Source of the DNA: JBHENC01 sp046262295
GTDB taxonomy: Bacteria; Acidobacteriota; Blastocatellia; Pyrinomonadales; Pyrinomonadaceae
Direction of reading: 5' to 3'
Assembly (NCBI GenBank): GCA_046262295.1
Contig: JBHENC010000011.1
Location: 71,827 to 135,826, forward strand
Length of the DNA: 64,000 bases
Part shown: positions 10,155-19,094 of the stretch, piece by piece
Layout: each line of letters begins with the position of its first letter
Position numbering within the stretch: the first letter of the stretch is position 1
Notes under the pieces: generated by a model
Seen by the model: only the letters and a program-made list of their open reading frames with translations
What the model was told of the DNA's origin: nothing
Databases searched by the model: none
Program-made: the position numbers and the translations under genes

Positions 10155-11126
10155 CTACTTGCGACGCAGCCGCAGTGTGCCGCTGAAAGAGGTGAGGTTG
10201 AGCGTGGCGTCGCCCGTGCCGAACACGCCGTTGACGAGGCGCGAAGAGGCTTGTGAGTTATCCGTCTCGAACTTGAAAGGAAGATTGGTGAAGATGATGC
10301 TTCCGCCGCGAGAGACGCGCGCCGTGAATTGGAATGAAGCATTTTCCGGCAGCAAGACGTCTACATTGCCGCTGATTGTTCTGAAGCGATAACGCCCGCC
10401 GCGCGCCAGCCCTCCCGCCATGCTGACGTTTCCGCTCACGGCAGCGACTTCGACGCGCGCATGGCCGATGCGTTCAAGCTTGACGTTGCCGCTCGTCGTT
10501 GTGACTTCGAGTTCATCGCTTGCCGCCGAAGGATTCGCGTCTCGCACGTCAACGCTGCCGCTGACGGAGCGCAGGCGCACAGAACCGCTGGCGTTCTCTA
10601 GGTCAACATCACCGCTCACGCTCACAACTTCGATGCCCTTACCGATGCGCCGCACCAGCGCGTTGCCGCTGACGGTCTGCACGCGGGCTTCCGCTATCTC
10701 TTCGATCTTCACATCGCCGCTCAACGTCTTCACTTCCACACTCGCGCCGCGCGGCACATCCAATTCGACATCGCTGAAAGATTGGCAATCGTTTGGCGTG
10801 CGCCTGCGATTGGCGGGATCAGTCAACAAAACTTCAAGACGCATGGCGTTTAGCGAAGCAGCATCACCGCGCCGCAACTCTACGGCGGCGGCGTTGCGTG
10901 AGCGGGCGCGCACTTCGCGCCGATCCCAGCCGCGCACGGTGATATTCCCCGAACCCGTGCAAAGCGAAACGGCAACCGAAGCATCTGCGGCGACGGAACG
11001 CTCGACGCCCTGCGCCGCAATCGTCTTCGTTGATTGGCCTGTCGTTCCGCGTATGCCTGCGTTCGCAGCGAACGGCGCGGCAGCGATGACGATTAAGAAA
11101 AAGATTAGCGGTAAAGAGTTTTTCAT
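10155..11126 (-). CDS. DUF4097 family beta-helix protein (second paralogue, in sigma operon)
   Basis: 323 residues starting at the ATG at 11126, where a good signal peptide begins (MKNSLPLIFFLIVIAAAPFA, then ANAG). An upstream TTG extension is possible but gives a poor N-terminus. The mature chain is built from repeats with SGN/SGD turns (VKTLSGDVKI, VQTVSGNALV, VVSVSGDVDL, RSVSGSVDV, TTSGNVKL, AVSGNVSM), characteristic of DUF4097. It follows the anti-sigma gene by 31 nt and is presumably the effector end of a sigma/anti-sigma/DUF4097 operon. Function is unknown. An envelope location is inferred from the signal peptide. Confidence 0.88.
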   Translation of the reverse strand: MKNSLPLIFFLIVIAAAPFAANAGIRGTTGQSTKTIAAQGVERSVAADASVAVSLCTGSGNITVRGWDRREVRARSRNAAAVELRRGDAASLNAMRLEVLLTDPANRRRTPNDCQSFSDVELDVPRGASVEVKTLSGDVKIEEIAEARVQTVSGNALVRRIGKGIEVVSVSGDVDLENASGSVRLRSVSGSVDVRDANPSAASDELEVTTTSGNVKLERIGHARVEVAAVSGNVSMAGGLARGGRYRFRTISGNVDVLLPENASFQFTARVSRGGSIIFTNLPFKFETDNSQASSRLVNGVFGTGDATLNLTSFSGTLRLRRK

Positions 11127-11157
11127 AAGCGATGGATCGTCAAAGAAGCTCCGGCAT

Positions 11158-12102
11158 TTAGCGCGCAGCACTCGCAAAGGTGTCCAGCAAATCGAGCTTG
11201 CTTTGATACGCAGCAAGTAAGAATTCGGCGGCATCCCCGTCGCCCGGATTGCGGCGCACTTCGCTTCGGGTAGCGGCAATCGCTTTATCAACAACCGCCA
11301 GATTACGCTTGTATTCGGCGCGCACGGGCGGCGGCAAAGCCGTCTCTTTATTCGCTTCGATAACAGTTGTCAGCGACGCGATGGCGCTCAAATAACTCTG
11401 CTCGCCCGGCAAAAGCTTATCCGCTGGCGTTACATTATTGGCGTTGCGATCATTAGCAAGCACGCGCGGGCGATTATTTGTTCGCGCGTAATTCGCATAT
11501 CGCAACGGCGACGGCGTAGCAAGGGATTTGCGAATAGTGTTGCGGCTCTTGTCGGCGTTTAAGCCGGAAACATCATTCGTCGCCGGTATTGCGCTACCGC
11601 CCGTTTGCGTTGATCCGTTTTTGCCGTCGCTGTTGGAAGCGACAAGCTCGCCTTTATTCTCATTCAACGCGACTTGCGGCGCGGTGCGCGGTGATTGAAG
11701 GCTAAGAAAAACAGCTCCGACAATCAAAGCGACGACAAGGCTTGCGAAGGCAACGGCGGGGCGCGGGTGTTCCGTGAGCAGGGTGTAGAAAGATTTCAAA
11801 CGAGAGGCGAAGCCTGTCTCGCCGCGCACAATGTTTCGCGCGATAGGCGGCGTATCTTCCGTCTCCGAAGACTGTGCGGCGAGAGCAGCGTCAAGGCGCG
11901 CGCGCAATCGCTCGGTCGGCACGCTGGCGGGAAACAACGGCTCAAGCGTGGTCGAAAGAAACATCGCGTCGCTTTCGATCTCGCGCACAACTTTCGCGCA
12001 ACCGGCGCAGGCTTCCAGATGCGCCGCCGTCTCTTTCGCGGCTTCGGCGTCTAATTCGCCGTCCACATAGCTTTGCAAAATTTCTTCACCCTGACACGTC
12101 AT
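11158..12102 (-). CDS. Zinc-finger anti-sigma factor, single-pass membrane protein
   Basis: 314 residues from the ATG at 12102. The N-terminus has the anti-sigma zinc finger with H28-x3-C32-x2-C35 (HLEACAGC). A single membrane segment lies at about 116-135 (AVAFASLVVALIVGAVFLSL). A Ser/Asn-rich periplasmic tail follows. Its start lies within the 3' end of the sigma gene (17-base overlap), the usual coupling for sigma/anti-sigma pairs. It should hold the ECF factor at the membrane until an envelope signal releases it. The signal and the protease involved are unknown. Confidence 0.88.
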   Translation of the reverse strand: MTCQGEEILQSYVDGELDAEAAKETAAHLEACAGCAKVVREIESDAMFLSTTLEPLFPASVPTERLRARLDAALAAQSSETEDTPPIARNIVRGETGFASRLKSFYTLLTEHPRPAVAFASLVVALIVGAVFLSLQSPRTAPQVALNENKGELVASNSDGKNGSTQTGGSAIPATNDVSGLNADKSRNTIRKSLATPSPLRYANYARTNNRPRVLANDRNANNVTPADKLLPGEQSYLSAIASLTTVIEANKETALPPPVRAEYKRNLAVVDKAIAATRSEVRRNPGDGDAAEFLLAAYQSKLDLLDTFASAAR

Positions 12103-12703
12103 CGCCCCCTCCGATCTTTCCGTACACTCGCAAAAACTCTTTGCGCCCGCGCGCAATCAAGCTGCCCACATTCGTTTCTTTGATTGACAACACGACGGCG
12201 ATTTCCCTGTAAGAGAGTCCCTGTTGTTTCAGCAGCAAACAACTGCGCGTCGGCTCTGTGATGCGTTCCAGCGCGCGGCTCACCGTTTCGATCCGCGTGC
12301 GCCGTTCATACTCGTCGTCCGGCGCGGGCGCGAAATCGTTTCGGTGCGCTTCCTCCTGCGCAAACTTTTCTTCGCGCACGACGCTTCGATGTCGTCCACG
12401 CAAAGCGTTGTGCGCGGCATTGATCGTCACGCGCAAAAGCCATGCGCGTAACAACTCTTCACCCGGAACCGCCGTCTTTAACTGCCGGTACAATTTCAGG
12501 AAAACTTCCTGCGAAACGTCTTCCGCCAGCGCCGCATCGCGCATCAGCGCGTAGGCCGTGCGATAAACGGCGCGGTGATGAAGTTGGAAAGCTTCATCGA
12601 AATTGACGGGCGCGGGCGACGCCACGACAGCAGTCTTAGTGCTCTCCGCGCTTGGTTGTTCCACCACAGAATTCGCCAGCATTCTCGCTTGTACGCTCAT
12701 CAT
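12086..12703 (-). CDS. RNA polymerase sigma factor, ECF subfamily
   Basis: 205 residues with sigma region 2 (about 35-105; FQLHHRAVYRTAYALMRD, AEDVSQEVFLKLYRQL) and region 4 (about 140-195; ITEPTRSCLLLKQQGLSYRE, then IAVVLSIKETNVGSLIARGR). There is no region 3, as expected for ECF factors. The first about 34 residues are a low-complexity extension. It heads an operon with an overlapping anti-sigma gene and a DUF4097 gene. A promoter-like motif sits only about 20 bases upstream (12722-12749) and recurs upstream of 9957, which suggests autoregulation and a local regulon. Confidence 0.93.
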   Translation of the reverse strand: MMSVQARMLANSVVEQPSAESTKTAVVASPAPVNFDEAFQLHHRAVYRTAYALMRDAALAEDVSQEVFLKLYRQLKTAVPGEELLRAWLLRVTINAAHNALRGRHRSVVREEKFAQEEAHRNDFAPAPDDEYERRTRIETVSRALERITEPTRSCLLLKQQGLSYREIAVVLSIKETNVGSLIARGRKEFLRVYGKIGGGDDVSG

Positions 12704-12721
12704 CCGCCGCTCTCACACTAT

Positions 12722-12749
12722 AAACACCATCCGCGCGCGATTTGTGGCA
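12722..12749 (-). promoter_or_regulatory. Putative autoregulated ECF promoter of the sigma operon
   Basis: On the minus strand, TGCCACAAAT, 10 bases, then TGGTGTTT. The -10-like box ends about 19 bases before the ATG at 12703, leaving a short leader. The pair is repeated with identical spacing at 10091-10118. TGCCACA resembles the TGTCACA-type -35 element known for some ECF groups, but membership is not established here. Confidence 0.6.
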
Positions 12750-12830
12750 ACATTTATTCCACGCCGCCGCTTTTCATGTTTTTGCCGGTGGCGCAAACCT
12801 CCGCTATGACTGAAACTACGGCCTACCGAT

Positions 12831-12860
12831 TTGGCGTAAAGGCGCGCATCGCATTATATT
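12831..12860 (+). promoter_or_regulatory. Candidate sigma-70 promoter for the hem operon
   Basis: TTGGCG and TATATT are separated by 18 bases, about 95 bases upstream of hemE. It is the best match in the divergent gap between the sigma gene and hemE. Confidence 0.4.
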
Positions 12861-12955
12861 GTACACATACTTTATGAGCAGAGTTTTAGTTTACAACCCG
12901 CGCGCACGCCGCCCGAAGATTTCACTAACTTTCTCTTCCCATAATCCGCATAAGC

Positions 12956-14041
12956 ATGACTGAAGAAAAAGACCTGACAGAACGAACAACGCCGTCAACG
13001 CCGCAAACGTCGGCGCTTTACAACAGCCCGTTTATGCGCGCCTGCCGCCGCGAACACGTGCCGTATACGCCCGTCTGGTTGATGCGGCAGGCCGGGAGAT
13101 ATATGCGCGAATACCGCGAAGTACGCGCGCGCACCTCTTTTCTAGAACTGTGCAAACGCCCGGAGCTGGCGACGGAGGTGACCGTCTATGCCGCCGAACG
13201 CCTCAAAGTGGACGCGGCGATTATCTTCGCGGACATTCTGCTGATCGTCGAACCGATGGGCATAGAGTTGGAGTTTGCCAAAGGCGAAGGGCCACAGCTA
13301 CATAATCCCGTCCGCACGGGCGCGGACGTTGACCGTTTGCGCGAAGTGGAAAACGTGGAATCCCTTGATTATGTTTTCGAGGCGATCCGGCAAACGCGCC
13401 GCGCCCTTCGCGCAGACTTACCGCTAATCGGCTTCGCGGGCGCGCCCTTCACGCTCGCCTCTTACATCACGGAAGGCGGCTCGTCGAAAAATTACATTCA
13501 TACCAAACGCTTGATGTACACGGATGCGGGCGCGTGGCACGAGATGATGGCGCGTATCTCGCGCTCGCTCGCGCGCTATCTGAACGCGCAGATCGCGGCG
13601 GGCGCGCAGGCCGTCCAACTCTTCGATTCATGGGTCGGGGCTTTGAGCCTGCACGATTACCGCGAGTATGTTTTGCCGCACACGCGAAGCGTGATCGAGA
13701 ACATCACGCCCGGCACGCCCGTGATTCATTTCGGCACGGGCACGGCGGCGCTTCTCGAAGCAATGCGCGAAGCGGGCGGCAGCGTGATCGGCCTCGACTG
13801 GCGCGTTGACTTGAAGGATGCGTGGGCGCGTCTCGGCGACGTGGCCGTGATGGGAAACTTCGATTCGATAGCACTCTTCGCCGACACGGGCTATATACGC
13901 GCCGAAGCCAAGCGCATTCTCGATAGCGCCGCGAATCGTCCCGGCCACATCTTCAATCTGGGACACGGTATCTTGCCTGAAACGCCCGTTGAGAACGTCA
14001 TCGCACTGGTTGAGGCGGTGCACGAGTTTAGTCAAAGATAA
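12956..14041 (+). CDS. hemE: Uroporphyrinogen decarboxylase
   Basis: 361 residues, full length for the family. It removes the four acetate carboxyl groups of uroporphyrinogen III to give coproporphyrinogen III in the cytoplasm. The substrate-binding signature TPVWLMRQAGRYMREYR, the FADILLIVEPMG motif (family FSDIL aspartate) and GFAGAPFTLASY are all present. The C-terminus has GNFDSIALFA and FNLGHGILPETP. It is the first gene of hemE-hemH-hemY, with 18 bases to the next gene. The first about 18 residues are poorly conserved, so a slightly later start is possible. Confidence 0.97.
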   Translation: MTEEKDLTERTTPSTPQTSALYNSPFMRACRREHVPYTPVWLMRQAGRYMREYREVRARTSFLELCKRPELATEVTVYAAERLKVDAAIIFADILLIVEPMGIELEFAKGEGPQLHNPVRTGADVDRLREVENVESLDYVFEAIRQTRRALRADLPLIGFAGAPFTLASYITEGGSSKNYIHTKRLMYTDAGAWHEMMARISRSLARYLNAQIAAGAQAVQLFDSWVGALSLHDYREYVLPHTRSVIENITPGTPVIHFGTGTAALLEAMREAGGSVIGLDWRVDLKDAWARLGDVAVMGNFDSIALFADTGYIRAEAKRILDSAANRPGHIFNLGHGILPETPVENVIALVEAVHEFSQR

Positions 14042-14059
14042 GCAAAAGATAAATTCAAT

Positions 14060-15103
14060 ATGAGCGATTCTTACGATGCGATCTTAGTGGTTTCTTTCGG
14101 CGGGCCGGAAGGAATGGATGAAGTGATGCCGTTTCTCGAAAACGTGTTGCGCGGCAAAAACGTGCCGCCGGAGAGAATGCGCGCCGTTTCTCATCACTAC
14201 GGAATGTTCGGCGGCGTCAGCCCGATCAACGAACAGAACCGCAAGTTAATCGCCGCCCTGCAAGGAGAGCTGAACGCCAACGGGCCACACCTTCCGATTT
14301 ACTGGGGAAATCGCAACTGGCATCCGATGCTGGCGGACACTTTGCGCCAGATGGCCGCCGACGGCATCACACGCGCGCTGGCGTTCGTCACTTCCGCTTA
14401 CAGTTCTTATTCCGGTTGCAGGCAATACCGCGAAGACATCGCGCGGGCGCAGGCGGAAGTCGGAAGCGGCGCGCCGCAGATTGATAAGCTGCGCGTCTTT
14501 TACAATCATCCCGGCTTCATCGAACCGAACATCGAGAACGTCACAGCGGCGCTTGAACAGATACCGGCTGATCGTCGTGCGGCGGCGCATATCGCTTTCA
14601 CGGCACACAGCATTCCGCAGTCAATGGCGATGAACTGTTTGTATCAGGATCAACTTCTCGATGCCTGCGGGTTAATCGCGGCGGCGCTCGGCAAAGAGCA
14701 ATGGCAACTCGTGTTTCAAAGCCGCAGCGGGCCGCCTACACAGTCATGGCTCGAACCGGACATTTGCGATCACCTACGGCAGTTGAAAGCAAACGGCGCG
14801 CAGGATGTCGTCATCGCGCCCGTTGGCTTTATCTCGGATCACATGGAAGTGATTTACGATCTAGACACGGAAGCGCGCGATCTTTCCGCAGAGATAAATT
14901 TGAACATCGTTCGCGCCGCGACGGTGGGCACGCATCCGACGTTTATCAAAATGATCCGCGAGTTAATCGTCGAACGCATGAGCGATGCGCCCGTGCGTCG
15001 CGCGCTCGGCACACGCGGCGCAAATCACGATGTGTGCCCCGCCGATTGCTGCTTGATGGGCGCAGCGAGACCCGTCGGCGTGCCAACGCAATCTTCTCAA
15101 TAA
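14060..15103 (+). CDS. hemH: Ferrochelatase (proto- or coproporphyrin type)
   Basis: 347 residues. It inserts Fe2+ into a porphyrin. The start motif VVSFGGPEG, catalytic His183 (AHSIPQSM) and Glu263 (HMEVIYDLD) are present. Cys120 in SSYSGCRQYRED and a C-terminal cluster C326/C330/C331 (CPADCC) resemble the layout of iron-sulphur-bearing ferrochelatases, especially actinobacterial ones. That a [2Fe-2S] cluster is bound is inference. The gene lies between hemE and a hemY-type oxidase, as in the Bacillus hemEHY operon, whose ferrochelatase uses coproporphyrin III. Its stop overlaps the next start (TAATG). Confidence 0.95.
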   Translation: MSDSYDAILVVSFGGPEGMDEVMPFLENVLRGKNVPPERMRAVSHHYGMFGGVSPINEQNRKLIAALQGELNANGPHLPIYWGNRNWHPMLADTLRQMAADGITRALAFVTSAYSSYSGCRQYREDIARAQAEVGSGAPQIDKLRVFYNHPGFIEPNIENVTAALEQIPADRRAAAHIAFTAHSIPQSMAMNCLYQDQLLDACGLIAAALGKEQWQLVFQSRSGPPTQSWLEPDICDHLRQLKANGAQDVVIAPVGFISDHMEVIYDLDTEARDLSAEINLNIVRAATVGTHPTFIKMIRELIVERMSDAPVRRALGTRGANHDVCPADCCLMGAARPVGVPTQSSQ

Positions 15104-16566
15104 TGACTCGAACGCCTTCGGGCAACACGCGCAAGGTTGTTATCATCGGCGGCGGCATCAGCGGCCTCGCGGCGGCGCACCGCCTCGCGGAACAACGCGC
15201 GTCGGTTGACTCTTCGTTTGAAGTCTTGCTGCTCGAAGCGAGTTCGCGTCTCGGCGGTATCATCCGCACAGAGCGGCGCGAAGGTTTTTTGCTCGAAGGC
15301 GGCCCCGATTCTTTTATCTCCGAAAAGCCCGAAGCCTTAGCATTGGCAAAGCGCGTCGGCATTGCTGATCGAGTCATCGAAACTAATGCTGCGCACAGGC
15401 GTAGTTTTATCGTGCGTGGCGGGCGGCTTCACGGTGTGCCGGAAGGTTTTCAACTTCTCGCGCCGTCGCGCTTCTGGCCGTTCGTCACGTCCGGGATTTT
15501 CAGTTGGAGCGGCAAGGCGCGGATGGCGCTCGATCTAGTGTTACCGAAACGCGCCGATGCGAACGGCAAAGATGACGAAAGCCTCGCGCAGTTTGTGCGG
15601 CGCAGGTTGGGACGCGAAGCTCTTGAACGCATGGCGCAGCCGATGGTCGGCGGCATCTATACGGCAGACCCGGAGCGTTTGAGTCTGCGCGCGACAATGC
15701 CGCGTTTTCTGGAAATGGAGAGCGCGCACGGAAGCATTATCAAAGCGATGCTACGCGCGCGGCGTAAACAGAACGCCGAAGCAAAGCGCGGCACAAGCGG
15801 CGCGCGTTACAGTCTGTTTCTCTCTTTTGATGAAGGAATGCAGATGCTTGTGGACGGCGTCGCCGCGAAGCTTCCTGAAAATTCCACTCGCTTGAATGCG
15901 CCCGTCGAATCGCTTGCCTTTGACGAAGCGGCGCGGCGTTGGATGATTCGCATCAAGGATTCGGGCGAGACGATTCATGCTGACGCGCTGTGTCTCGCGC
16001 TGCCGACCTTCGCCGCCGCTAATCTGCTGCGCGATACGGACGAGCAACTCGCCTCCGAACTAAACGAAATTTCTTACGCTTCGACGGCGACGATCAATCT
16101 CGCTTACAAACGTGCAGACATCTCGCACGCGCTTGACGGCTTCGGTTTCGTCTCGCCTTTAATCGAAGGGCGCGCGACGCTCGCCTGTTCTTTCAGCAGC
16201 GTTAAATTCGCGGGGCGTGCGCCGGAAGGCTATGTGCTGTTGCGCGCGTTTGTCGGCGGCGCGTTGCAGCCGGAGATGTTCGAGCTTGAAGACGGACAGA
16301 TAATCGCGGCGGTGCGCGAAGATTTGCGCGCGCTTCTCGGCATTAAAACGCCGCCGCTTTTTTCGTTCGTGCAAAGATGGCCGCGCTCTATGCCGCAATA
16401 TCATCTTGGACATCTCGAAAGAATAGAGCGCATCAACGCGCGCCTCGCAAACTTTCCAACGCTCGCAATCGCGGGCAATGCTTATAACGGCGCGGGCGTC
16501 CCCGATTGCATTCGCAGCGGTGAGAAAGCCGCCGACGCGATGCTCGCAAATCTTGCTTTACGTTAA
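15103..16566 (+). CDS. hemY: HemY-type porphyrinogen oxidase (protoporphyrinogen/coproporphyrinogen III oxidase)
   Basis: 487 residues from the ATG at 15103, which overlaps the hemH stop. The same frame stays open upstream through hemH but the extra residues look non-coding. It is an FAD-dependent oxidase: the Rossmann motif VVIIGGGISGLAAAHRLAEQ is followed by the GG doublet region RLGGIIRTERREGFLLEGGP and, at the C-terminus, GNAYNGAGVPDCIRSGEKAA. It oxidises proto- or coproporphyrinogen to the aromatic porphyrin. The gene order hemE-hemH-hemY favours the coproporphyrin-dependent route, but this is not proven by sequence. The stop lies 4 bases from the convergent DUF58 gene. Confidence 0.93.
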   Translation: MTRTPSGNTRKVVIIGGGISGLAAAHRLAEQRASVDSSFEVLLLEASSRLGGIIRTERREGFLLEGGPDSFISEKPEALALAKRVGIADRVIETNAAHRRSFIVRGGRLHGVPEGFQLLAPSRFWPFVTSGIFSWSGKARMALDLVLPKRADANGKDDESLAQFVRRRLGREALERMAQPMVGGIYTADPERLSLRATMPRFLEMESAHGSIIKAMLRARRKQNAEAKRGTSGARYSLFLSFDEGMQMLVDGVAAKLPENSTRLNAPVESLAFDEAARRWMIRIKDSGETIHADALCLALPTFAAANLLRDTDEQLASELNEISYASTATINLAYKRADISHALDGFGFVSPLIEGRATLACSFSSVKFAGRAPEGYVLLRAFVGGALQPEMFELEDGQIIAAVREDLRALLGIKTPPLFSFVQRWPRSMPQYHLGHLERIERINARLANFPTLAIAGNAYNGAGVPDCIRSGEKAADAMLANLALR

Positions 16567-16570
16567 GAGT

Positions 16571-17947
16571 TTAGAGATATATCACGTGCGCTGTGCGCCA
16601 GATGCCTGCCGGAATCGAACCGGGCGCGGCGGTCGTCAGTAGTATGCTGTAATTACGGTCGGCGATTATGGAAGCCGCTGCGTCGCTGCTCTGAAAAGAC
16701 TCGGGAATTGTTAGGCTCTCATCATTCGCTGTCGCCTTCGTAAACATAGGTTCGGTGAGGGCGAGACGTTTCAGGCAATCGTAAAGATGCTCGCGGCCTT
16801 TGCCGTAAGAACCCGTCTCATCGCCGAGCGCCAGCCGCACCTCCGCGTGTTCATCCACGAAATGCGCGACAAGCGAAGCGGCGAGCGTCACGCCCTTCTC
16901 GAATCGCTCGCTGAAATCCTTTGCATCATCATCTCTGGCTGCGCGCGTATCGAGCGCAATGGTCACGCGGCGTTCGTCCTCCACCATAAATTCACGCACG
17001 ACGAGACGGCTGGAACGCGCCGTCGCTTTCCAATCAATGTGGCGCAGATCATCCTGCGGCTGATATTCGCGCAGGGAAAGAAGATCATGCCCTGCGCCGC
17101 GTCGTGCGGAAGTTCTGCGTCCGGCGTTCATCGGTAAGAGGTGTAGTTCGTCGCCGATGGCTTCGAGTTTCGGATAGACGATCAAATCAACATTGCGTGC
17201 GCGCAGGCGTGTGCGGCGACGAAAAAAGCCGAACGGAAAGCGCGTCGAAAGCTCGAAGCCCGTGATGAGCACGTGGCCGCGTTTCGGAAACAATTGCAAG
17301 ACGTGCTGCTCTGCCGCCGCACGTCTGGGCACATACGTAAAATGCGCGAGCGCACGTTTGACGAATTTTTGCCGCTCATGCCAGTTGTTCGGTTTTGATT
17401 TAACGACGGGGCTGCGCGCTTCAACCAACACGGAGAGCGACGGCAGAAGACGCTTCGTGTTGCGCAGGGTAACGATGACAGGAGAGATTTCGCCCGCAAA
17501 AATATGATCGGGAAAACGCGCCGAAACAATCAGGTCGCGCAGGCTTGCGCGCGCCGCCACCCACGCCACGAAGAGCGCCGAAGCCAGCACCGAGAAGACT
17601 AAAAAGAGAAGGTTGTTGCCCGTGTTCCATGCGGCGAAGGCGACGATGGCGAAGACACCCAGAAAAATCAAACCGCCGCCCGTAATCGCAAACGGAAAAT
17701 CAATATCCGCGACTTCGGCGCGCGCCGAACGTGCGAGCGGCGGCACGACGAGCACTAAGATTAGGGCAACGAAAGCGAGCGAGGCGATGGACGCGAGACC
17801 GGCGAGCGAAGCATCTGCAGCGCGACGCGCGAGCATGGCAATAATCGCGGAGACTAATCCGCAGAGAACCAGCAGTGTGCCGAGTATCGCATTGCGCCAC
17901 GCCTTAAATTCGCGCAACTCCGGCGGAAGCTTTTCCCTGAAAGACAT
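16571..17947 (-). CDS. DUF58 domain membrane protein
   Basis: 458 residues. Four hydrophobic segments lie in the first about 130 residues (LLVLCGLVSAIIAML, LAFVALILVLVV, GLIFLGVFAIVAFAAW, LLFLVFSVLASALFVAWVAA). The DUF58 core follows, with the signature GRRTSARRGAGHDLLSLREY and QDDLRHIDWKATARSSRLVV, then a von Willebrand A-like region (VTIALDTRAA). Such proteins are generally encoded next to a MoxR ATPase, as here (68 bases upstream), and are thought to act with it in assembling or maturing envelope or metalloprotein partners. No transglutaminase gene follows. The gene is convergent with hemY. Confidence 0.9.
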   Translation of the reverse strand: MSFREKLPPELREFKAWRNAILGTLLVLCGLVSAIIAMLARRAADASLAGLASIASLAFVALILVLVVPPLARSARAEVADIDFPFAITGGGLIFLGVFAIVAFAAWNTGNNLLFLVFSVLASALFVAWVAARASLRDLIVSARFPDHIFAGEISPVIVTLRNTKRLLPSLSVLVEARSPVVKSKPNNWHERQKFVKRALAHFTYVPRRAAAEQHVLQLFPKRGHVLITGFELSTRFPFGFFRRRTRLRARNVDLIVYPKLEAIGDELHLLPMNAGRRTSARRGAGHDLLSLREYQPQDDLRHIDWKATARSSRLVVREFMVEDERRVTIALDTRAARDDDAKDFSERFEKGVTLAASLVAHFVDEHAEVRLALGDETGSYGKGREHLYDCLKRLALTEPMFTKATANDESLTIPESFQSSDAAASIIADRNYSILLTTAAPGSIPAGIWRTAHVIYL

Positions 17948-18015
17948 ATAACAGATGCGCCCGTCAAAAAATCCGGCGCGCGTCGCTCAAGCAATGTTTC
18001 ATTCAAAACACTCGC

Positions 18016-19044
18016 TTACAAAGGCACGCTGATCGTCTTCATGATCTCTTCGAGTACGGCTTCGGCCTCTTCGCTTCGCCGCAGATGTGAAGAGAAGCGC
18101 GAGCTGACGACGAGGCGATGCGCGAAGACAGGAAGAACGAGCCGTTTGATATCATCCGGCACGCAGTAATCACGATTTTCCGTGACGGCCAGAGCCTGCG
18201 CCGCGCGAAACAGCGCGAGCGTCCCGCGCGGGCTGATGCCCAGATCGAGCATCTCCGAATCGCGCGTCGCCGCAACGATCCGCATCAAATAATCAACCAG
18301 TGCATCGTCAACCGTGACTTCCGCCGCGCTGCGTTGCAACTCCACAACATCCGCGCCCGTCATCACAGGTTGAAGCTCTTCGAGCGGCTCGAATAGAGTG
18401 CGGTCACGCAGGATTTGCTTTTCGTCTTCAACGCCCGGATAGCCGACGCGCAGCCGTAGCATAAAACGATCAAGTTGCGATTCGGGCAAAGGATATGTGC
18501 CGTGATGCTCAATCGGGTTCTGCGTTGCGACGACGATAAACGGCGCGGGCAGTTTGCGCGTCGTGCCTTCAACGGTCACGTGTCCTTCGGCCATCGCTTC
18601 CAGCAGCGCGGACTGCGTTTTCGGCGTCGTGCGATTAATTTCATCCGCGAGCACGACGTTGGCGAAGACAGGCCCCGGCTTCCATTCAAACTCGCCCGTG
18701 CGTTGATTGTAGATTGATAATCCGATGACATCCGAAGGCAGCAAATCGGAAGTAAACTGTATGCGTTGAAAAACACAATCGAGCGAGCGCGCCAGCGCCT
18801 GTGCGAGCGTGGTCTTGCCGACGCCCGGCACGTCTTCGATCAATAAGTGTCCGCCCGCCAGCAGACCGACGAGCACGAGGCGCACGGTTTCGGGCTTGCC
18901 CTTTATGACGGTCTCAATCGCGGCTTGCAGCCGCCGAACATTTTCGCCCGTTGCAATGGTGAGTGCTTCCGCTTGCCTGTCCGCTCTGTGTAGTTGTCGC
19001 ATCAATTGATCTCTGGCTTCGTGTATCTCACGTCTATTGTACAT
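18016..19044 (-). CDS. MoxR family AAA+ ATPase
   Basis: 342 residues. Walker A is GVGKTTLA within GGHLLIEDVPGVGKTTLAQA, Walker B and sensor region VVLADEINRTTPKTQSALLE, then QNPIEHHGTYPLPESQLDRF and an arginine-rich C-terminal lid. This is a canonical MoxR-type chaperone ATPase. A start at Met15 is also possible. It precedes the DUF58 gene in the same direction, the standard MoxR/DUF58 pairing. It is divergent from the pilin gene. Confidence 0.94.
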   Translation of the reverse strand: MYNRREIHEARDQLMRQLHRADRQAEALTIATGENVRRLQAAIETVIKGKPETVRLVLVGLLAGGHLLIEDVPGVGKTTLAQALARSLDCVFQRIQFTSDLLPSDVIGLSIYNQRTGEFEWKPGPVFANVVLADEINRTTPKTQSALLEAMAEGHVTVEGTTRKLPAPFIVVATQNPIEHHGTYPLPESQLDRFMLRLRVGYPGVEDEKQILRDRTLFEPLEELQPVMTGADVVELQRSAAEVTVDDALVDYLMRIVAATRDSEMLDLGISPRGTLALFRAAQALAVTENRDYCVPDDIKRLVLPVFAHRLVVSSRFSSHLRRSEEAEAVLEEIMKTISVPL

Positions 19045-19094
19045 ATTCGCGCCGTGCGTCGCACCTTTTCAAGCTAATCCGGCGGATGACGCGA

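Noticed and set aside
14701..15102. N-terminal extension of hemY into hemH
   Set aside because: The upstream residues are Arg-rich antisense-like sequence in the wrong frame of hemH. The Rossmann motif begins right after the ATG at 15103.
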